A DNA stretch of 20,038 bases from Treponema sp. UBA3662. Lineage in GTDB: Bacteria > Spirochaetota > Spirochaetia > Treponematales > Treponemataceae. Made by a program: the position numbers and the translations under genes. The notes beneath the pieces are model-generated. The model saw nothing but the letters and a program-made list of their open reading frames with translations. It had not been told where the DNA came from and did not search any database. The stretch is from positions 270 to 20,307 of the forward strand of contig DFJV01000092.1 of assembly GCA_002373205.1 (NCBI GenBank), given 5' to 3'. Positions 12,356 to 20,038 of the stretch are shown one piece after another (position 1 is the first letter of the stretch; every line of letters begins with the position of its first letter).

Positions 12356-13527
12356 AAAAGACAGCAGCCTTTATCTTGGCACTAAGCCTTGTTGCCCACT
12401 CCTTTGCAGTAGAATACGGCGGTACCCTGGGAGAGTCGGTTGAACTTTACACCAACGACTTTGACCCCGTTGCCATGGAAGAAAAGACCAAGCTTACACT
12501 CTTTTTCCGCGCACCATTTGGCCCTTCTTCTTATTTTGCGGCAGAAGGAAATGTCACCCCAACTTATGACGTTAACGATCTTACGGAAATAAGCGACGGT
12601 GACTTTGTATGCCCTCTGGACCTTACTCTTTTTAAGTTTGCCCATGCAATTAAGCAGGAAAATGCGGCTTCCTTAAATTTTGCGGCGGGAAGGTTTGCCG
12701 TTGCAGATTCCACAGGCCTTATTCTTAACCAGCCTGTTGACGGACTTTCTGCTGCCTACAACAGCCAGAGCTTGGTAGTAAGCGGATATGCAGGCTATAC
12801 AGGCTTGTTGAACGGCCATAACGCTACGATTATTAACGGAGACATAGACAAAAGCAACAATGACTTCTATTATATGGCAAGTCCCTTCATAATAGGTCAG
12901 GCATCCGTCTACTTCCCCTATCTTTTCTTTAACCAGTCACTTGGCGTAGAAGGTCTTACCGCAATAGGAACAAAAGGTCCCAACGGAGACAATGCGGACT
13001 ACAACCGCTTCTATGGAACCCTGTCTTTGAACGGTTCTGTTGGACAAAATAAGTTCTACGTGCTTTCCACAACCTTTGGAGCAGAAGTTATAGACGGTGA
13101 CTTTGACAAGCTTTCAAACCTTTCGCAGCTTTCCTTTACCTATTACATGCCGGAATTCTACGATTCACAGGTAACTGCCACTGCCTTGTATGCTTCCGGA
13201 AAGCAGGGACCCTTTGCGGCATTTACGGGGCTTTCCAGCATGGAGGCAACCTGTTCTGCTTTTGCACCAGAGTATTCAGGTCTTTTAAAGGCGGGTCTTT
13301 GCGGTACAATGAAGCCTGTGTCCAACCTGCTTGCGTCTTTGGGAACGGACATTGTTTTTTCCTGCCCCAAGGAAGACTTTGAGTATGCCGGCGTTCAGTT
13401 CTACGGAACTGTGGTATACCAGCTCTATACAGACATGCAGCTAGGTCTTATGGCCCATCAGTATGTTGGTGACGATAAAAATGAAAACGAGACTTCATTG
13501 ACTCTTAGCTTTACCATGGCATTCTAA
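12352..13527 (+). CDS. Outer-membrane beta-barrel protein
   Basis: The 391-residue product has a signal peptide (MKKTAAFILALSLVAHSFA, cut before VEYGG). It then consists of alternating amphipathic strands rich in Gly, Tyr, Phe and Asn (SLNFAAGRFAVAD, LVVSGYAGYTGLL, KFYVLSTTFGAEV) and ends SLTLSFTMAF. The terminal Phe after a strand is the usual signal for insertion by the BAM machinery. It looks like a porin or porin-like receptor of 16 or so strands, but I cannot name a family or substrate. Start and order are set by the ATGA overlap with the preceding gene; the FecR gene follows after 14 bases. The three genes form one operon. Confidence 0.82.
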   Translation: MKKTAAFILALSLVAHSFAVEYGGTLGESVELYTNDFDPVAMEEKTKLTLFFRAPFGPSSYFAAEGNVTPTYDVNDLTEISDGDFVCPLDLTLFKFAHAIKQENAASLNFAAGRFAVADSTGLILNQPVDGLSAAYNSQSLVVSGYAGYTGLLNGHNATIINGDIDKSNNDFYYMASPFIIGQASVYFPYLFFNQSLGVEGLTAIGTKGPNGDNADYNRFYGTLSLNGSVGQNKFYVLSTTFGAEVIDGDFDKLSNLSQLSFTYYMPEFYDSQVTATALYASGKQGPFAAFTGLSSMEATCSAFAPEYSGLLKAGLCGTMKPVSNLLASLGTDIVFSCPKEDFEYAGVQFYGTVVYQLYTDMQLGLMAHQYVGDDKNENETSLTLSFTMAF

Positions 13528-13541
13528 TAGGAGGAGTTTTT

Positions 13542-14345
13542 ATGAAAAAGACACTTAGGGTTTTATTGGCGCTTGCCCTTGCCTTTGTAGCAGCCCATTC
13601 TGCACTGGCTCTTGAAGCAACTGTTGTTTCCACTTCCGGCAAGGTTGAAATTCAGAGGGGAAACAGCTGGGTTCCTCTTAACAAGGGCGATGTTGTTTAC
13701 GGTGGGGCGGTTATTTCCACCGGATTCAAGTCTTCTGCAGAACTTGACATTCATGGCTCAAAGGTTCAGCTTGGACCGCTTACCCGCATTACAATAGAAA
13801 AGCTTGTTTCTACTTCCGCAAAGAACGAAAGCTCCATCTACCTGGACAGCGGAAGGCTGGATGCTGACGTTAACAAGGCGGACGGAAAGAGGACTGGCTT
13901 TAGGGTTAGCACTCCTGTTGCAACGGCTTCTGTCCGCGGAACTTTTATTTCTATGACGGCAGGCGGCCATTTGTTTACTGGTAGCGGGCTGTCTGTATTT
14001 TCCCCAGGTTCAAGCGCTCCTGTAATATCGGACACTCCGTCTGGTTTTATACCGGCGGGTGGCGATACAAGTGTTTTTACTACTGTAAAGGATATTAGCG
14101 ACGGAAAGGGAATTCCTGTAAGCGCAGGAGAATCAAGCTCCACTGATGCACATACGGGGCTTCCTGTTTATCCGCAAAGGGAACTTGCAAGAAAGATTGC
14201 AGACATAAGGTCCGGAACCATTTCTCAGACCTTCTTGGAAAGGGTTGCACCTCCTGTAGTTGGAGCACCGTCTGTTACACCAGATTTACCTGAATCTGGA
14301 GCAGCGGCAAACCCTGGCTCTCTTGTGGTAACGGTTTCGTTTTGA
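13542..14345 (+). CDS. Exported FecR-domain protein
   Basis: This 267-residue protein has a signal peptide (cut after ALA, about residue 23) followed by a FecR domain (about 28-140). The domain contains the typical GKVEIQRGNSWVPLNKGDVV, then AELDIHGSKVQLGPLTRI, and the closing FRVSTPVATASVRGTFISM. The rest (about 150-267) is Ser/Pro/Gly-rich and ends in the strand VVTVSF. Unlike the classical FecR anti-sigma regulator it has no cytoplasmic part or membrane anchor, so it is a free periplasmic domain, of a kind often found beside CHASE2 cyclases. I infer it senses or reports on the envelope together with the divergent cyclase. GGAGGAG lies 5 bases upstream of the ATG, and a terminator follows at 14388. 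Confidence 0.9.
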   Translation: MKKTLRVLLALALAFVAAHSALALEATVVSTSGKVEIQRGNSWVPLNKGDVVYGGAVISTGFKSSAELDIHGSKVQLGPLTRITIEKLVSTSAKNESSIYLDSGRLDADVNKADGKRTGFRVSTPVATASVRGTFISMTAGGHLFTGSGLSVFSPGSSAPVISDTPSGFIPAGGDTSVFTTVKDISDGKGIPVSAGESSSTDAHTGLPVYPQRELARKIADIRSGTISQTFLERVAPPVVGAPSVTPDLPESGAAANPGSLVVTVSF

Positions 14346-14387
14346 CGGAATCTAAACTGAACACTTTTAGCAATTTGCTTTGAATAT

Positions 14388-14423
14388 AAGTCCGGTCAGG
14401 CTAAGCTTGTCCGGGCTTTTTTT
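14388..14423 (+). terminator. Rho-independent terminator of the FecR operon
   Basis: AAGTCCGG (14388-14395) pairs with CCGGGCTT (14411-14418; one G-T pair), and a T-run continues to 14423. It lies 43 bases after the FecR stop codon. Confidence 0.8.
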
Positions 14424-14453
14424 GCCATGAAATCTCCATGAAATAACATATAA

Positions 14454-14634
14454 AACCTACGCCGCCATGGAGCCCGGGTTGCTTGCAACCTTCCAGTCCC
14501 GCGTTAGCGGGATGAGGGTTACCGAAGGGCGGTTCTCGCAACGAAGTTTCAAGCGAACGGCGGTGGCGCAAAGTAATATTCCGTCGAGTTAGCCAAAAAG
14601 TATCTGGTAGAGCAAACTTAAGTTCGTCCAAAAA
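14454..14634 (-). repeat. Mosaic intergenic element, family 1, copy 2
   Basis: This copy lies on the minus strand relative to copies at 1185-1377 and 17375-17523. Read on the minus strand it has GGACG.ACTT, GCTCTACCA, TGGCTAACTCGAC, CTTTGCGCCACCGCC, CCTCATCCCG, and the end CCATGGCGGCGTAGGTT. The variable middle carries the small hairpins CCCGC/GCGGG and GGTTGC/GCAACC. The gap 14346-14739 holds this element and two terminators; no gene is seen. Confidence 0.75.
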
Positions 14635-14645
14635 TTTAAAATAAG

Positions 14646-14717
14646 AAAAAAAATACCGGCTCCCGGCAAAGAAGGCAATGCACCTTCCTGCCAAGAACCG
14701 GCTCCTAACTTTTTTTA
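14646..14717. terminator. Terminator of the cellobiose phosphorylase gene, usable from both sides
   Basis: A long imperfect stem (about 14655-14675 with 14682-14701; CCGG...GAAGG against CCTTC...CCGG, with several G-T pairs) is flanked by As at 14646-14653 and Ts at 14710-14716. It would therefore end minus-strand transcripts from the phosphorylase gene, whose stop is at 14740, and could stop + strand read-through. Confidence 0.75.
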
Positions 14718-14739
14718 TATTTTTAACTGCTCAATTTAA

Positions 14740-17259
14740 TTAGCCTACGGTTGCAAGAACGTAAACGTCTTTTGCACCGTCAGCTGCTTTTACGAGGGTT
14801 CCACCAACGCTGCCTGTAGAAAGGGAAGCCTTGAGGGAAGCTTCGTCTGTTGCAAAGTCCTTGTTGGTAAGAACAAGTTCCACCTTGCCGTCGTTCTTTT
14901 TGTTTTCAACGTGGATGTGGAATGTTGTACCGCGGAATTTGCGTGTAAAGTCTGCCTTCTTAACATGCTTTGGCAGGCGGGGTTCAATGCGGAGACCGTC
15001 GTATTCAGGCATAAGACCGCAGATGAACTGGCTGAGAGCAACAAAGTTCCATGCTGCTGTTCCCGTAAGCCAAGAGTTCTTTGCCTCTCCAAAGCGTCCG
15101 GCTGTCTTACCTGCAATCATCTGTGCGTATACGTAAGGTTCAGTCCTGTGGATTTCGGAAATGTCTTCAAGATAGGCAGGTGCAATCTTCTGGTAGTGCT
15201 CCCATGCGTCCTCTGGGCGGCCAGTCTTGATTTCTCCAATGATAACCCAAGGGTTGTTGTGGCAGAAAATACCACCGTTTTCCTTGTATCCAGGCGGGTA
15301 AGAAGAAACTTCGCCAAGCTCAACGTGGTAAGAGCTGTATGGCGGGTCTACGATGCAGATACCGTATTTTGAATCCAGGTACTTCTTTACGCTGTCCAAA
15401 GCCTTTGCAGGATAGCCCTTGTCTGCACCACACTGTGCCATTGTACCAAAGCCCTGTGTTTCAATAAAGATTTTACCGTCGCCGCATTCGTGGCTACCAA
15501 CCTTCTGGCCAAAGTCATCGTATGCGCGTACGTACCATTCTCCGTCCCAGCCGGCTGTGCAGATTGCTTCTTCCATCTTCTTGCAAAGCTCTTCTGCCTT
15601 CTTTGCCTCTGCTTCGTCTCCCATGATGCGGCACATTGCTGCGTAGTCAGGCGTTACGTAGACGAACATCTGTGCAATCATTACGGATTCAGCGTTCTTG
15701 CCTTCCTTGTTGGTGCAGGTCTGGAAAGAGTCGTTGGGGTCCTTGCTAAAGCAGTTAAGGTTAAGGCAGTCGTTCCAGTCTGCGCGTCCGATGAGCGGAA
15801 GCCCGTGCGGTCCCATGTGGTTGGGAATGTAGTTGTATGAGCGGCGCAAGTGCTCGAACATTGTAGCCTTGTTTGTCTCTGAATTGTCAAAGGGAACGTC
15901 AACCTTAAGGAAGTCTTTGTCTCCAGTCTCGCGGATGTAGTTGCCAACGCCAAGAACCAGCCAGAGCGGGTCATCGTTAAAGTTGGAGCCAATGTCTGCA
16001 TTGCCCCTCTTTGTAAGCGGCTGGAACTGGTGGTAGGCAGAACCGTCTTCAAACTGTGTGGCTGCAACGTCGTAAAGGCGTTCGCGGATTCTCTTTGCAG
16101 GAAGCTGGTGGGCTGCACCAAGCATGTCCTGTGAAGTGTCGCGGAAGCCAAGGCCACGGCCAATTCCGCTTTCAAAGTAAGATGCGGAGCGTGCAAAGTT
16201 GTATGTAACAACGCACTGGTACTGGTTCCAGACGGCCATGCGGTCAAGCTTTTCATCTCCTGTGCTGATTGCAAAGTGGGAAAGTGTCTCGTCCCAGAAT
16301 TCGCGAAGGGCCTTGTATGCTGCCTCTACCTTTTCCTTGGAGTCAAACTTTGCCTGAAGTGCATAAGCCTTTTCCTTGTTTACAATGCCAGAGTACTTGT
16401 TTGTAGCCTTAAATGGCTGCTTTACCTGGGATTCAGGAATGAATTTCTTGTCTTCCTCGTTTTCAATGTAGCCAAGGACAAAAACGTAAGTCTTGCTTTC
16501 GCCAGGCTTAAGTGTACATTCAAGGCGGTGGCTTGCGATTGGTGACCAACCGTCTGCCACAGAGTTGCCGCTCTTTCCTGCAACGATTGTGTCCGGGGTG
16601 TCAAGACCGTTGTAAAGGCCAAGGAAGGTCTCGCGGTCTGTGTCAAAGCCTTTGATTGGAGAGTTTACGCTGTAGAAAGTAAAGTGGTTGCGTCTTTCGC
16701 GGTATTCGGTCTTGTGGTAGATTACGCTGCCTTCAACTTCAACTTCACCTGTGGAAAGGTTCCTCTGGAAGTTTTCACCGTCAGTCTGTCCGTTGTAGAG
16801 ACACCATTCAATAAAGGAAACCAAAGAAATGTCCTTGTCCTTCTTGCCCTCGTTTGTAAGGGTTACCATCTGAACTTCGCAGTTTTCTCCGTTTGGAACC
16901 ATAAAGAGAACGTCTGCTGCAAGGGAGTTCTTTGCGGAACAAATTCTTGTGTAGCCAAAGCCGTGGTGGCATTCGTACTTGTCAAGCTTGGTCTTCATCG
17001 GTTTAAAACCGGGATTCCACGTTGTATCTCCATCTGTAATATAGAAATAGCGACCGTTAGTGTCCAGCGGGATGTCGTTGTAGCGGTAACGGGTCAAGCG
17101 GCGGAGGCGGGCATCTGTGTAGAACATGTAGCCGCCTGCTGTGTTGGAAATAAGTGAAAAGAATTTTTCGTTTCCAAGATAGTTAATCCACGGGTAGGGT
17201 GTAAGCGGATTTGTAATCACGTACTCCCTGTTTTTGTCATCAAAGTAACCAAACTTCAT
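14740..17259 (-). CDS. Cellobiose phosphorylase (glycoside hydrolase family 94)
   Basis: The enzyme splits cellobiose with phosphate into glucose 1-phosphate and glucose in the cytoplasm, saving ATP during growth on cellulose breakdown products. The 839-residue length suits cellobiose phosphorylase rather than the longer cellodextrin enzymes. The N-terminal beta-sandwich starts MKFGYFDDKNREYVITNPLT. The catalytic (alpha/alpha)6 barrel includes GIGRGLGFRDTSQDMLG (about 366-381) and GRADWNDCLNL (491-501), which carries the general-acid aspartate. A C-terminal part with FRGTTFHIHVEN closes the chain. There is no signal peptide. AGGAG lies 5 bases upstream of the ATG. TTTACA, a 17-base spacer and TATATT give a good promoter. 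The gene is monocistronic, and no sugar transporter or regulator is next to it. Confidence 0.95.
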   Translation of the reverse strand: MKFGYFDDKNREYVITNPLTPYPWINYLGNEKFFSLISNTAGGYMFYTDARLRRLTRYRYNDIPLDTNGRYFYITDGDTTWNPGFKPMKTKLDKYECHHGFGYTRICSAKNSLAADVLFMVPNGENCEVQMVTLTNEGKKDKDISLVSFIEWCLYNGQTDGENFQRNLSTGEVEVEGSVIYHKTEYRERRNHFTFYSVNSPIKGFDTDRETFLGLYNGLDTPDTIVAGKSGNSVADGWSPIASHRLECTLKPGESKTYVFVLGYIENEEDKKFIPESQVKQPFKATNKYSGIVNKEKAYALQAKFDSKEKVEAAYKALREFWDETLSHFAISTGDEKLDRMAVWNQYQCVVTYNFARSASYFESGIGRGLGFRDTSQDMLGAAHQLPAKRIRERLYDVAATQFEDGSAYHQFQPLTKRGNADIGSNFNDDPLWLVLGVGNYIRETGDKDFLKVDVPFDNSETNKATMFEHLRRSYNYIPNHMGPHGLPLIGRADWNDCLNLNCFSKDPNDSFQTCTNKEGKNAESVMIAQMFVYVTPDYAAMCRIMGDEAEAKKAEELCKKMEEAICTAGWDGEWYVRAYDDFGQKVGSHECGDGKIFIETQGFGTMAQCGADKGYPAKALDSVKKYLDSKYGICIVDPPYSSYHVELGEVSSYPPGYKENGGIFCHNNPWVIIGEIKTGRPEDAWEHYQKIAPAYLEDISEIHRTEPYVYAQMIAGKTAGRFGEAKNSWLTGTAAWNFVALSQFICGLMPEYDGLRIEPRLPKHVKKADFTRKFRGTTFHIHVENKKNDGKVELVLTNKDFATDEASLKASLSTGSVGGTLVKAADGAKDVYVLATVG

Positions 17260-17295
17260 AATAACTCCTAATGTTGGCGCATTTATCCTAGAATA

Positions 17296-17324
17296 AATAT
17301 ATCACGAAAAAAGCCGTCTGTAAA
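17296..17324 (-). promoter_or_regulatory. Promoter of the cellobiose phosphorylase gene
   Basis: On the minus strand TTTACA (17324-17319), a 17-base spacer and TATATT (17301-17296), both 5 of 6 to consensus. The leader is about 30 bases and ends in AGGAG before the ATG at 17259. Confidence 0.65.
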
Positions 17325-17374
17325 TAGTGAAAAAATTAAAGTTTTTGTAATAAAAATTATGGGAATTCTGAATT

Positions 17375-17523
17375 TTCTTCTGGACGGTACTTCTGTCTGC
17401 TCTACCATGCACTCGTCTGCTAATTCGACCGAATGTGCCTTTGCGCCACCGCCCTTCCACCCTTCCCTAACGGTCATCCCGCCCTGCGGCCGGGACTTGC
17501 GGGGTTCCACGGCGGCGTAGGTT
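17375..17523 (+). repeat. Mosaic intergenic element, family 1, copy 3
   Basis: This is the closest relative of copy 1 (1185-1377). Both share TTCTTCTGGACGGTACTT at the left end, CTTTGCGCCACCGCCCTTCC in the middle, CCCTAACGGTCAT, and CCACGGCGGCGTAGGTT at the right end. The variable middle here is short and GC-rich. A separate imperfect direct repeat follows (ATAAAATCC.GCA...TGCTAA at 17526-17547 and 17585-17606). The gap 17260-17602 holds the phosphorylase promoter and these repeats only. Confidence 0.75.
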
Positions 17524-17602
17524 GCATAAAATCCCGCATGCTGCTAAGTCGCCATCCGTGGCTTGATATTGCTTGGCAAGGAAGATAAAATCCTGCACTT
17601 TG

Positions 17603-18340
17603 CTAATTATGGTAGATGTAAAATGAATGCATGTCGGCTTTTAGGCTTTTTAGGCTGTAATCTGTAAAAATACTGGCCCCTGTCTTTTTACCCTTGATGT
17701 ATAATTCGTATTCATCGTTTTTAACGGATATTTTTTCGTCGCCGTCAAGTTGAATAAAGTTTTTGCTTGCACTTGCGTCAAAAGCCCTTATTGACGTAAC
17801 CGGCAGTCCGCTTCCGTAAGTTACCGCTAAGACATAGTAACTGTCCTTGCTCCTTTTTTGCAAAAGATAGTAGCTTCTAATAATAAAATCTGGGGCGGAA
17901 TTCTTTTTTGCATAAGGCAAGGGTAAGGGGGCTAGGAAGGCATCGTATATTCCAAAAACGGCTTCTATTGTGCCAGAAGGGTCGCTTGTAAGTTCATATA
18001 TTTCTGAATTTCCGCTTTGGCAAATGGTTTTTCCCTTTGTTACAAAAGAGACGTATTTGCCGTCGTAATAAACATTAAGTTTGTATGCTTTGCAAGGGGA
18101 GGGGAAGTCTTTTGCTTCCAGCTTTTTGGAAACTTCAAGCTTTTCCAAGAGGGCATTTCTTTGTTCTTTGTTTAGGACAAGGGAGATTTCTTTTTGTTCA
18201 TCCACTATTGTAATTACGCTTTCTGCATTTTTTATCCTTTTTAGTTCAAGGTAATCTGTCTGGCTCTTTGCTTCTTTTGCAGAGGCAGAAAAAATCAGGG
18301 CAAGGAGGGGCAAAAACAGGTAAATTCTTCTTTTATGCAT
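17603..18340 (-). CDS. Exported protein of unknown function
   Basis: The 245-residue product begins with a signal peptide (MHKRRIYLFLPLLALIFSASA, probable cut after ASA). The mature part is a mixed helix/strand domain with no motif I recognise: ISLVLNKEQRNALLEKLEVS, then NVYYDGKYVSFVTKGK, and a C-terminal strand region YELYIKGKKTGASIF. I chose the ATG at 18340 because AGGAAA lies 6 bases upstream and it gives a normal signal peptide. The frame stays open from a GTG at 18523, and that extra 61-residue stretch contains the repeat-encoded GPYPLHCFAT also seen in the beta-barrel protein at 7972-8916. The double cNMP-binding protein gene ends 200 bases upstream on the same strand, so cotranscription is possible. 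Confidence 0.72.
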   Translation of the reverse strand: MHKRRIYLFLPLLALIFSASAKEAKSQTDYLELKRIKNAESVITIVDEQKEISLVLNKEQRNALLEKLEVSKKLEAKDFPSPCKAYKLNVYYDGKYVSFVTKGKTICQSGNSEIYELTSDPSGTIEAVFGIYDAFLAPLPLPYAKKNSAPDFIIRSYYLLQKRSKDSYYVLAVTYGSGLPVTSIRAFDASASKNFIQLDGDEKISVKNDEYELYIKGKKTGASIFTDYSLKSLKADMHSFYIYHN

Positions 18341-18443
18341 ATTTGTTTTCCTATATAAAAGGCTAGACCAACCTTTTTGTCTTGGGGATTGTGAATTACG
18401 GTAAAAAAGCAAAGACGGCCGGGATTGTAGTGGCGGCGCAGCC

Positions 18444-18490
18444 GTTGCGAAGCAATGGAGCGGGTAGGGCCCCGCGAAACCACGGAAAGC
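18444..18490 (-). repeat. In-frame intergenic-type repeat, copy B
   Basis: 47 bases matching 8816-8862 with four mismatches, same strand. Its frame (F.GFAGPYPLHCFAT) is open and continuous with the exported-protein gene that starts at 18340. Here a proper start and ribosome-binding site lie downstream, so translation of the repeat is optional. Confidence 0.7.
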
Positions 18491-18540
18491 CCTTTGCAGA
18501 AAAAATTGCCGCAAGAAATCCACTGCTTCAAAATGCCTTG

Positions 18541-19830
18541 TTAGAAATTTCCCTGCTCACGGCGGGCGTTCTGAATTGTGTAGTAGGTGTCCACAACGCG
18601 CTTCATATCGTTTATGTTCTTTACAAGCATCTGGTGCTGGGGCTCGTAGATTTCAACTTTGCCGCGGGCGCACATCTTGTTCATCTCGTCACGGGCATCG
18701 TCAAGCGAAATTCCTGCCCAGTGGGCAATGTCGTTCACAGTAAGGTTGAATTTGCGCTTTGAAGAGTCCAGGTCTGCCTCCGAAAGCGGGGTCATCTCGT
18801 CGTACATAAGGAAAATGTCGCTAATACGTGCCTGAATGTCCTTTATTACGAGAATCTTTGTGCGCCTCTTTTGGTCGTATATGCGCTTGCAGAAGAGTTT
18901 TAGAAGAATCATTGCAATCTGGGGGTTTCCGGTAACAAGTACGCGGAAGTTTTCCTTGTTGAATTCAAGGCAGCGGACATCTCCCTTTGCAATACAGGTT
19001 GCGCTTCTGGGGGAGTCGTCAAGGATTGCCATTTCGCCAAAGAATTCACCGGGGCTTACAATGTCTATGTGCTTTAGGGAACCGCTTATAAGCTTTTCCA
19101 GCTGAACCTGCCCCGACTGGACAAGGTAGAAGCTTTCTCCCGGCTCGTACTCGCAGATGATTACATCGCCGTCTGAATAGGACTTGGAAAAACGCTCGAA
19201 CATTGGAAGGTCAAACTGCTTTAGCGCGTTTTCTTTTTTATGCTTAAAGGGTTCTTCTTCCCTTGCGCCCCTGCCTGCGGATGCGTTTTTGCGTCCCTTT
19301 TCGCGCTTGACAAGGTCCATTATTTTGGCAACTTGCGCCTTGTTTGCGTCGTAGGGGTAGCGTGCAAGGACTTTTTCGCAGACCTGCTCGCATGCGTTGT
19401 AGATTTCTTCGTCCAGGAATGCCTGTGCAACCTGAATCATTCCCTTGTCTGACGGAACAAGTATGTCGTTGTTGTTAAGAAGGAGCTCCGTGCGGTAGTG
19501 AAGGTCGCGCAGGTTGCGGCTGAATACGCGCAGCATCTTTAGCATGACCGTCTGGTTGGGGCTGAAAATCTTTTCAAATTCAGCGGGGGTCATCTGGACT
19601 ACGACTGAATCCGCCATTACCGTAGCTGTTTCCTGCCGGGGAACACGAGCAAGTGAACTTTTTACGCCAAAAAATTCTCCTATTGCAAGCTTTTCGTTAA
19701 GAACCTTGCCCGTCTCAAAATCTGTTGAAACCAATATAACGTAACCGGACTGGAGAATAAAAATACGGTCATCCTTGTCCCCTTCAACAAAAATCATTGA
19801 ATTTTTTGGGTAGTTAATAATTTTTGGCAT
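18541..19830 (-). CDS. Protein with two cyclic-nucleotide-binding domains and Crp-like C-terminus
   Basis: The 429-residue cytoplasmic product likely responds to cAMP. The first cNMP-binding domain (about 5-115) has a degenerate phosphate-binding cassette: GEFFGVKSSLARVPRQETA keeps Arg65 but lacks the usual Glu (Val56). The second (about 210-320) has an intact one, GEFFGEMAILDDSPRSAT, with Glu266 and Arg275. A helical, TPR-like linker with a basic stretch lies between (about 125-200). The C-terminal part (about 330-405), with RKFNLTVNDIAHWAGISLDDARDEMNKM, looks like a Crp-type winged helix, so it may bind DNA. It is a good candidate receptor for the cAMP made by the CHASE2 cyclase 7 kb away; this link is inferred. 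GGAG lies 8 bases upstream of the ATG, and the leader holds a small hairpin. Confidence 0.88.
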   Translation of the reverse strand: MPKIINYPKNSMIFVEGDKDDRIFILQSGYVILVSTDFETGKVLNEKLAIGEFFGVKSSLARVPRQETATVMADSVVVQMTPAEFEKIFSPNQTVMLKMLRVFSRNLRDLHYRTELLLNNNDILVPSDKGMIQVAQAFLDEEIYNACEQVCEKVLARYPYDANKAQVAKIMDLVKREKGRKNASAGRGAREEEPFKHKKENALKQFDLPMFERFSKSYSDGDVIICEYEPGESFYLVQSGQVQLEKLISGSLKHIDIVSPGEFFGEMAILDDSPRSATCIAKGDVRCLEFNKENFRVLVTGNPQIAMILLKLFCKRIYDQKRRTKILVIKDIQARISDIFLMYDEMTPLSEADLDSSKRKFNLTVNDIAHWAGISLDDARDEMNKMCARGKVEIYEPQHQMLVKNINDMKRVVDTYYTIQNARREQGNF

Positions 19831-19847
19831 TCACACACTCCGCGCAA

Positions 19848-19887
19848 GGGTAGTCTTTCTACCCGAATCTTAAATAAGATTATAACA
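19848..19887 (-). promoter_or_regulatory. Extended -10 promoter and leader hairpin of the cNMP-binding gene
   Basis: The minus strand reads TGTTATAAT at 19887-19879, an extended -10. The leader of about 42 bases contains GGGTAG-AAAGA-CTACCC (19864-19848) just before the GGAG ribosome-binding site, so the hairpin could affect translation. The remaining DNA to 20038 is AT-rich and shows no gene. Confidence 0.55.
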
Positions 19888-20038
19888 TAGTATTCCGAAA
19901 AATGCACAAAAAACCTTATTTTTTTATTAAATATTTTTTCTTATACAGAGCAACTGGAAATCAGGTTTGGGTTCCGCTCCAATGCGGGTAAAAGGCAAGT
20001 GCATATTTTCAATAATTGTAATGCAAAAATATGTTAAG

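Noticed and set aside
18341..18523. GTG start at 18523 for the exported protein, adding 61 residues
   Set aside because: The ATG at 18340 has a ribosome-binding site and gives a normal signal peptide; the extension would place 61 residues, including the repeat, before it.

Overview
The window looks like a piece of chromosome from a host-associated spirochaete, most likely a Treponema relative. This is an inference. It rests on the set of gene families (CHASE2 adenylate cyclase next to a FecR-domain protein and beta-barrel proteins, a protein with two cyclic-nucleotide domains, a PilZ protein, an intracellular cellobiose phosphorylase), on the many secreted and lipid-anchored proteins of unknown function, and on intergenic DNA crowded with short palindromic repeats. 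No rRNA, tRNA, CRISPR array or prophage was seen.

Layout. 67-1029 (-): AEC-family permease. 1030-1517: repeat-filled gap. 1518-2390 (+): two small lipoproteins, the second with a damaged-looking start. 2599-3985 (-): an accessory island with a zinc-ribbon protein, a BrnA-type antitoxin overlapping an Abi-like N-terminal fragment, a 227-bp element with perfect terminal inverted repeats, and a small membrane protein; the two outer genes share a TGACA-N5-TGTCA palindrome about 50 bp upstream of their starts. 4376-4822 (+): nucleoside diphosphate kinase. 4919-7237 (-): an RsiV-like secreted protein, an RlmM-like rRNA methyltransferase and a PilZ protein, with a candidate small RNA on the + strand at 5709-5803. 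7238-7971: repeat array.

7972-14345 is a divergent envelope/cAMP locus. To the left (-) runs a 969-residue CHASE2 adenylate cyclase followed, through an ATGA overlap, by a beta-barrel protein. To the right (+) runs an operon of a small exported protein, an outer-membrane beta-barrel protein and a FecR-domain protein. The two promoters overlap inside a 65-bp gap. 14740-17259 (-) is a GH94 cellobiose phosphorylase. 17603-18340 (-) is an unrecognised secreted protein, and 18541-19830 (-) is a protein with two cyclic-nucleotide-binding domains and a DNA-binding-like C-terminus, a plausible receptor for the cAMP made nearby.

The most unusual content is the repeat DNA. At least two mosaic families occupy nearly every longer intergenic gap. 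One short repeat lies in the same orientation and reading frame directly before two secreted proteins; in one of them no in-frame start codon follows it, so it must be translated as an N-terminal extension. Several genes also appear to have leaderless transcripts: a -10 box ends 6-8 bases before the ATG and there is no ribosome-binding site.
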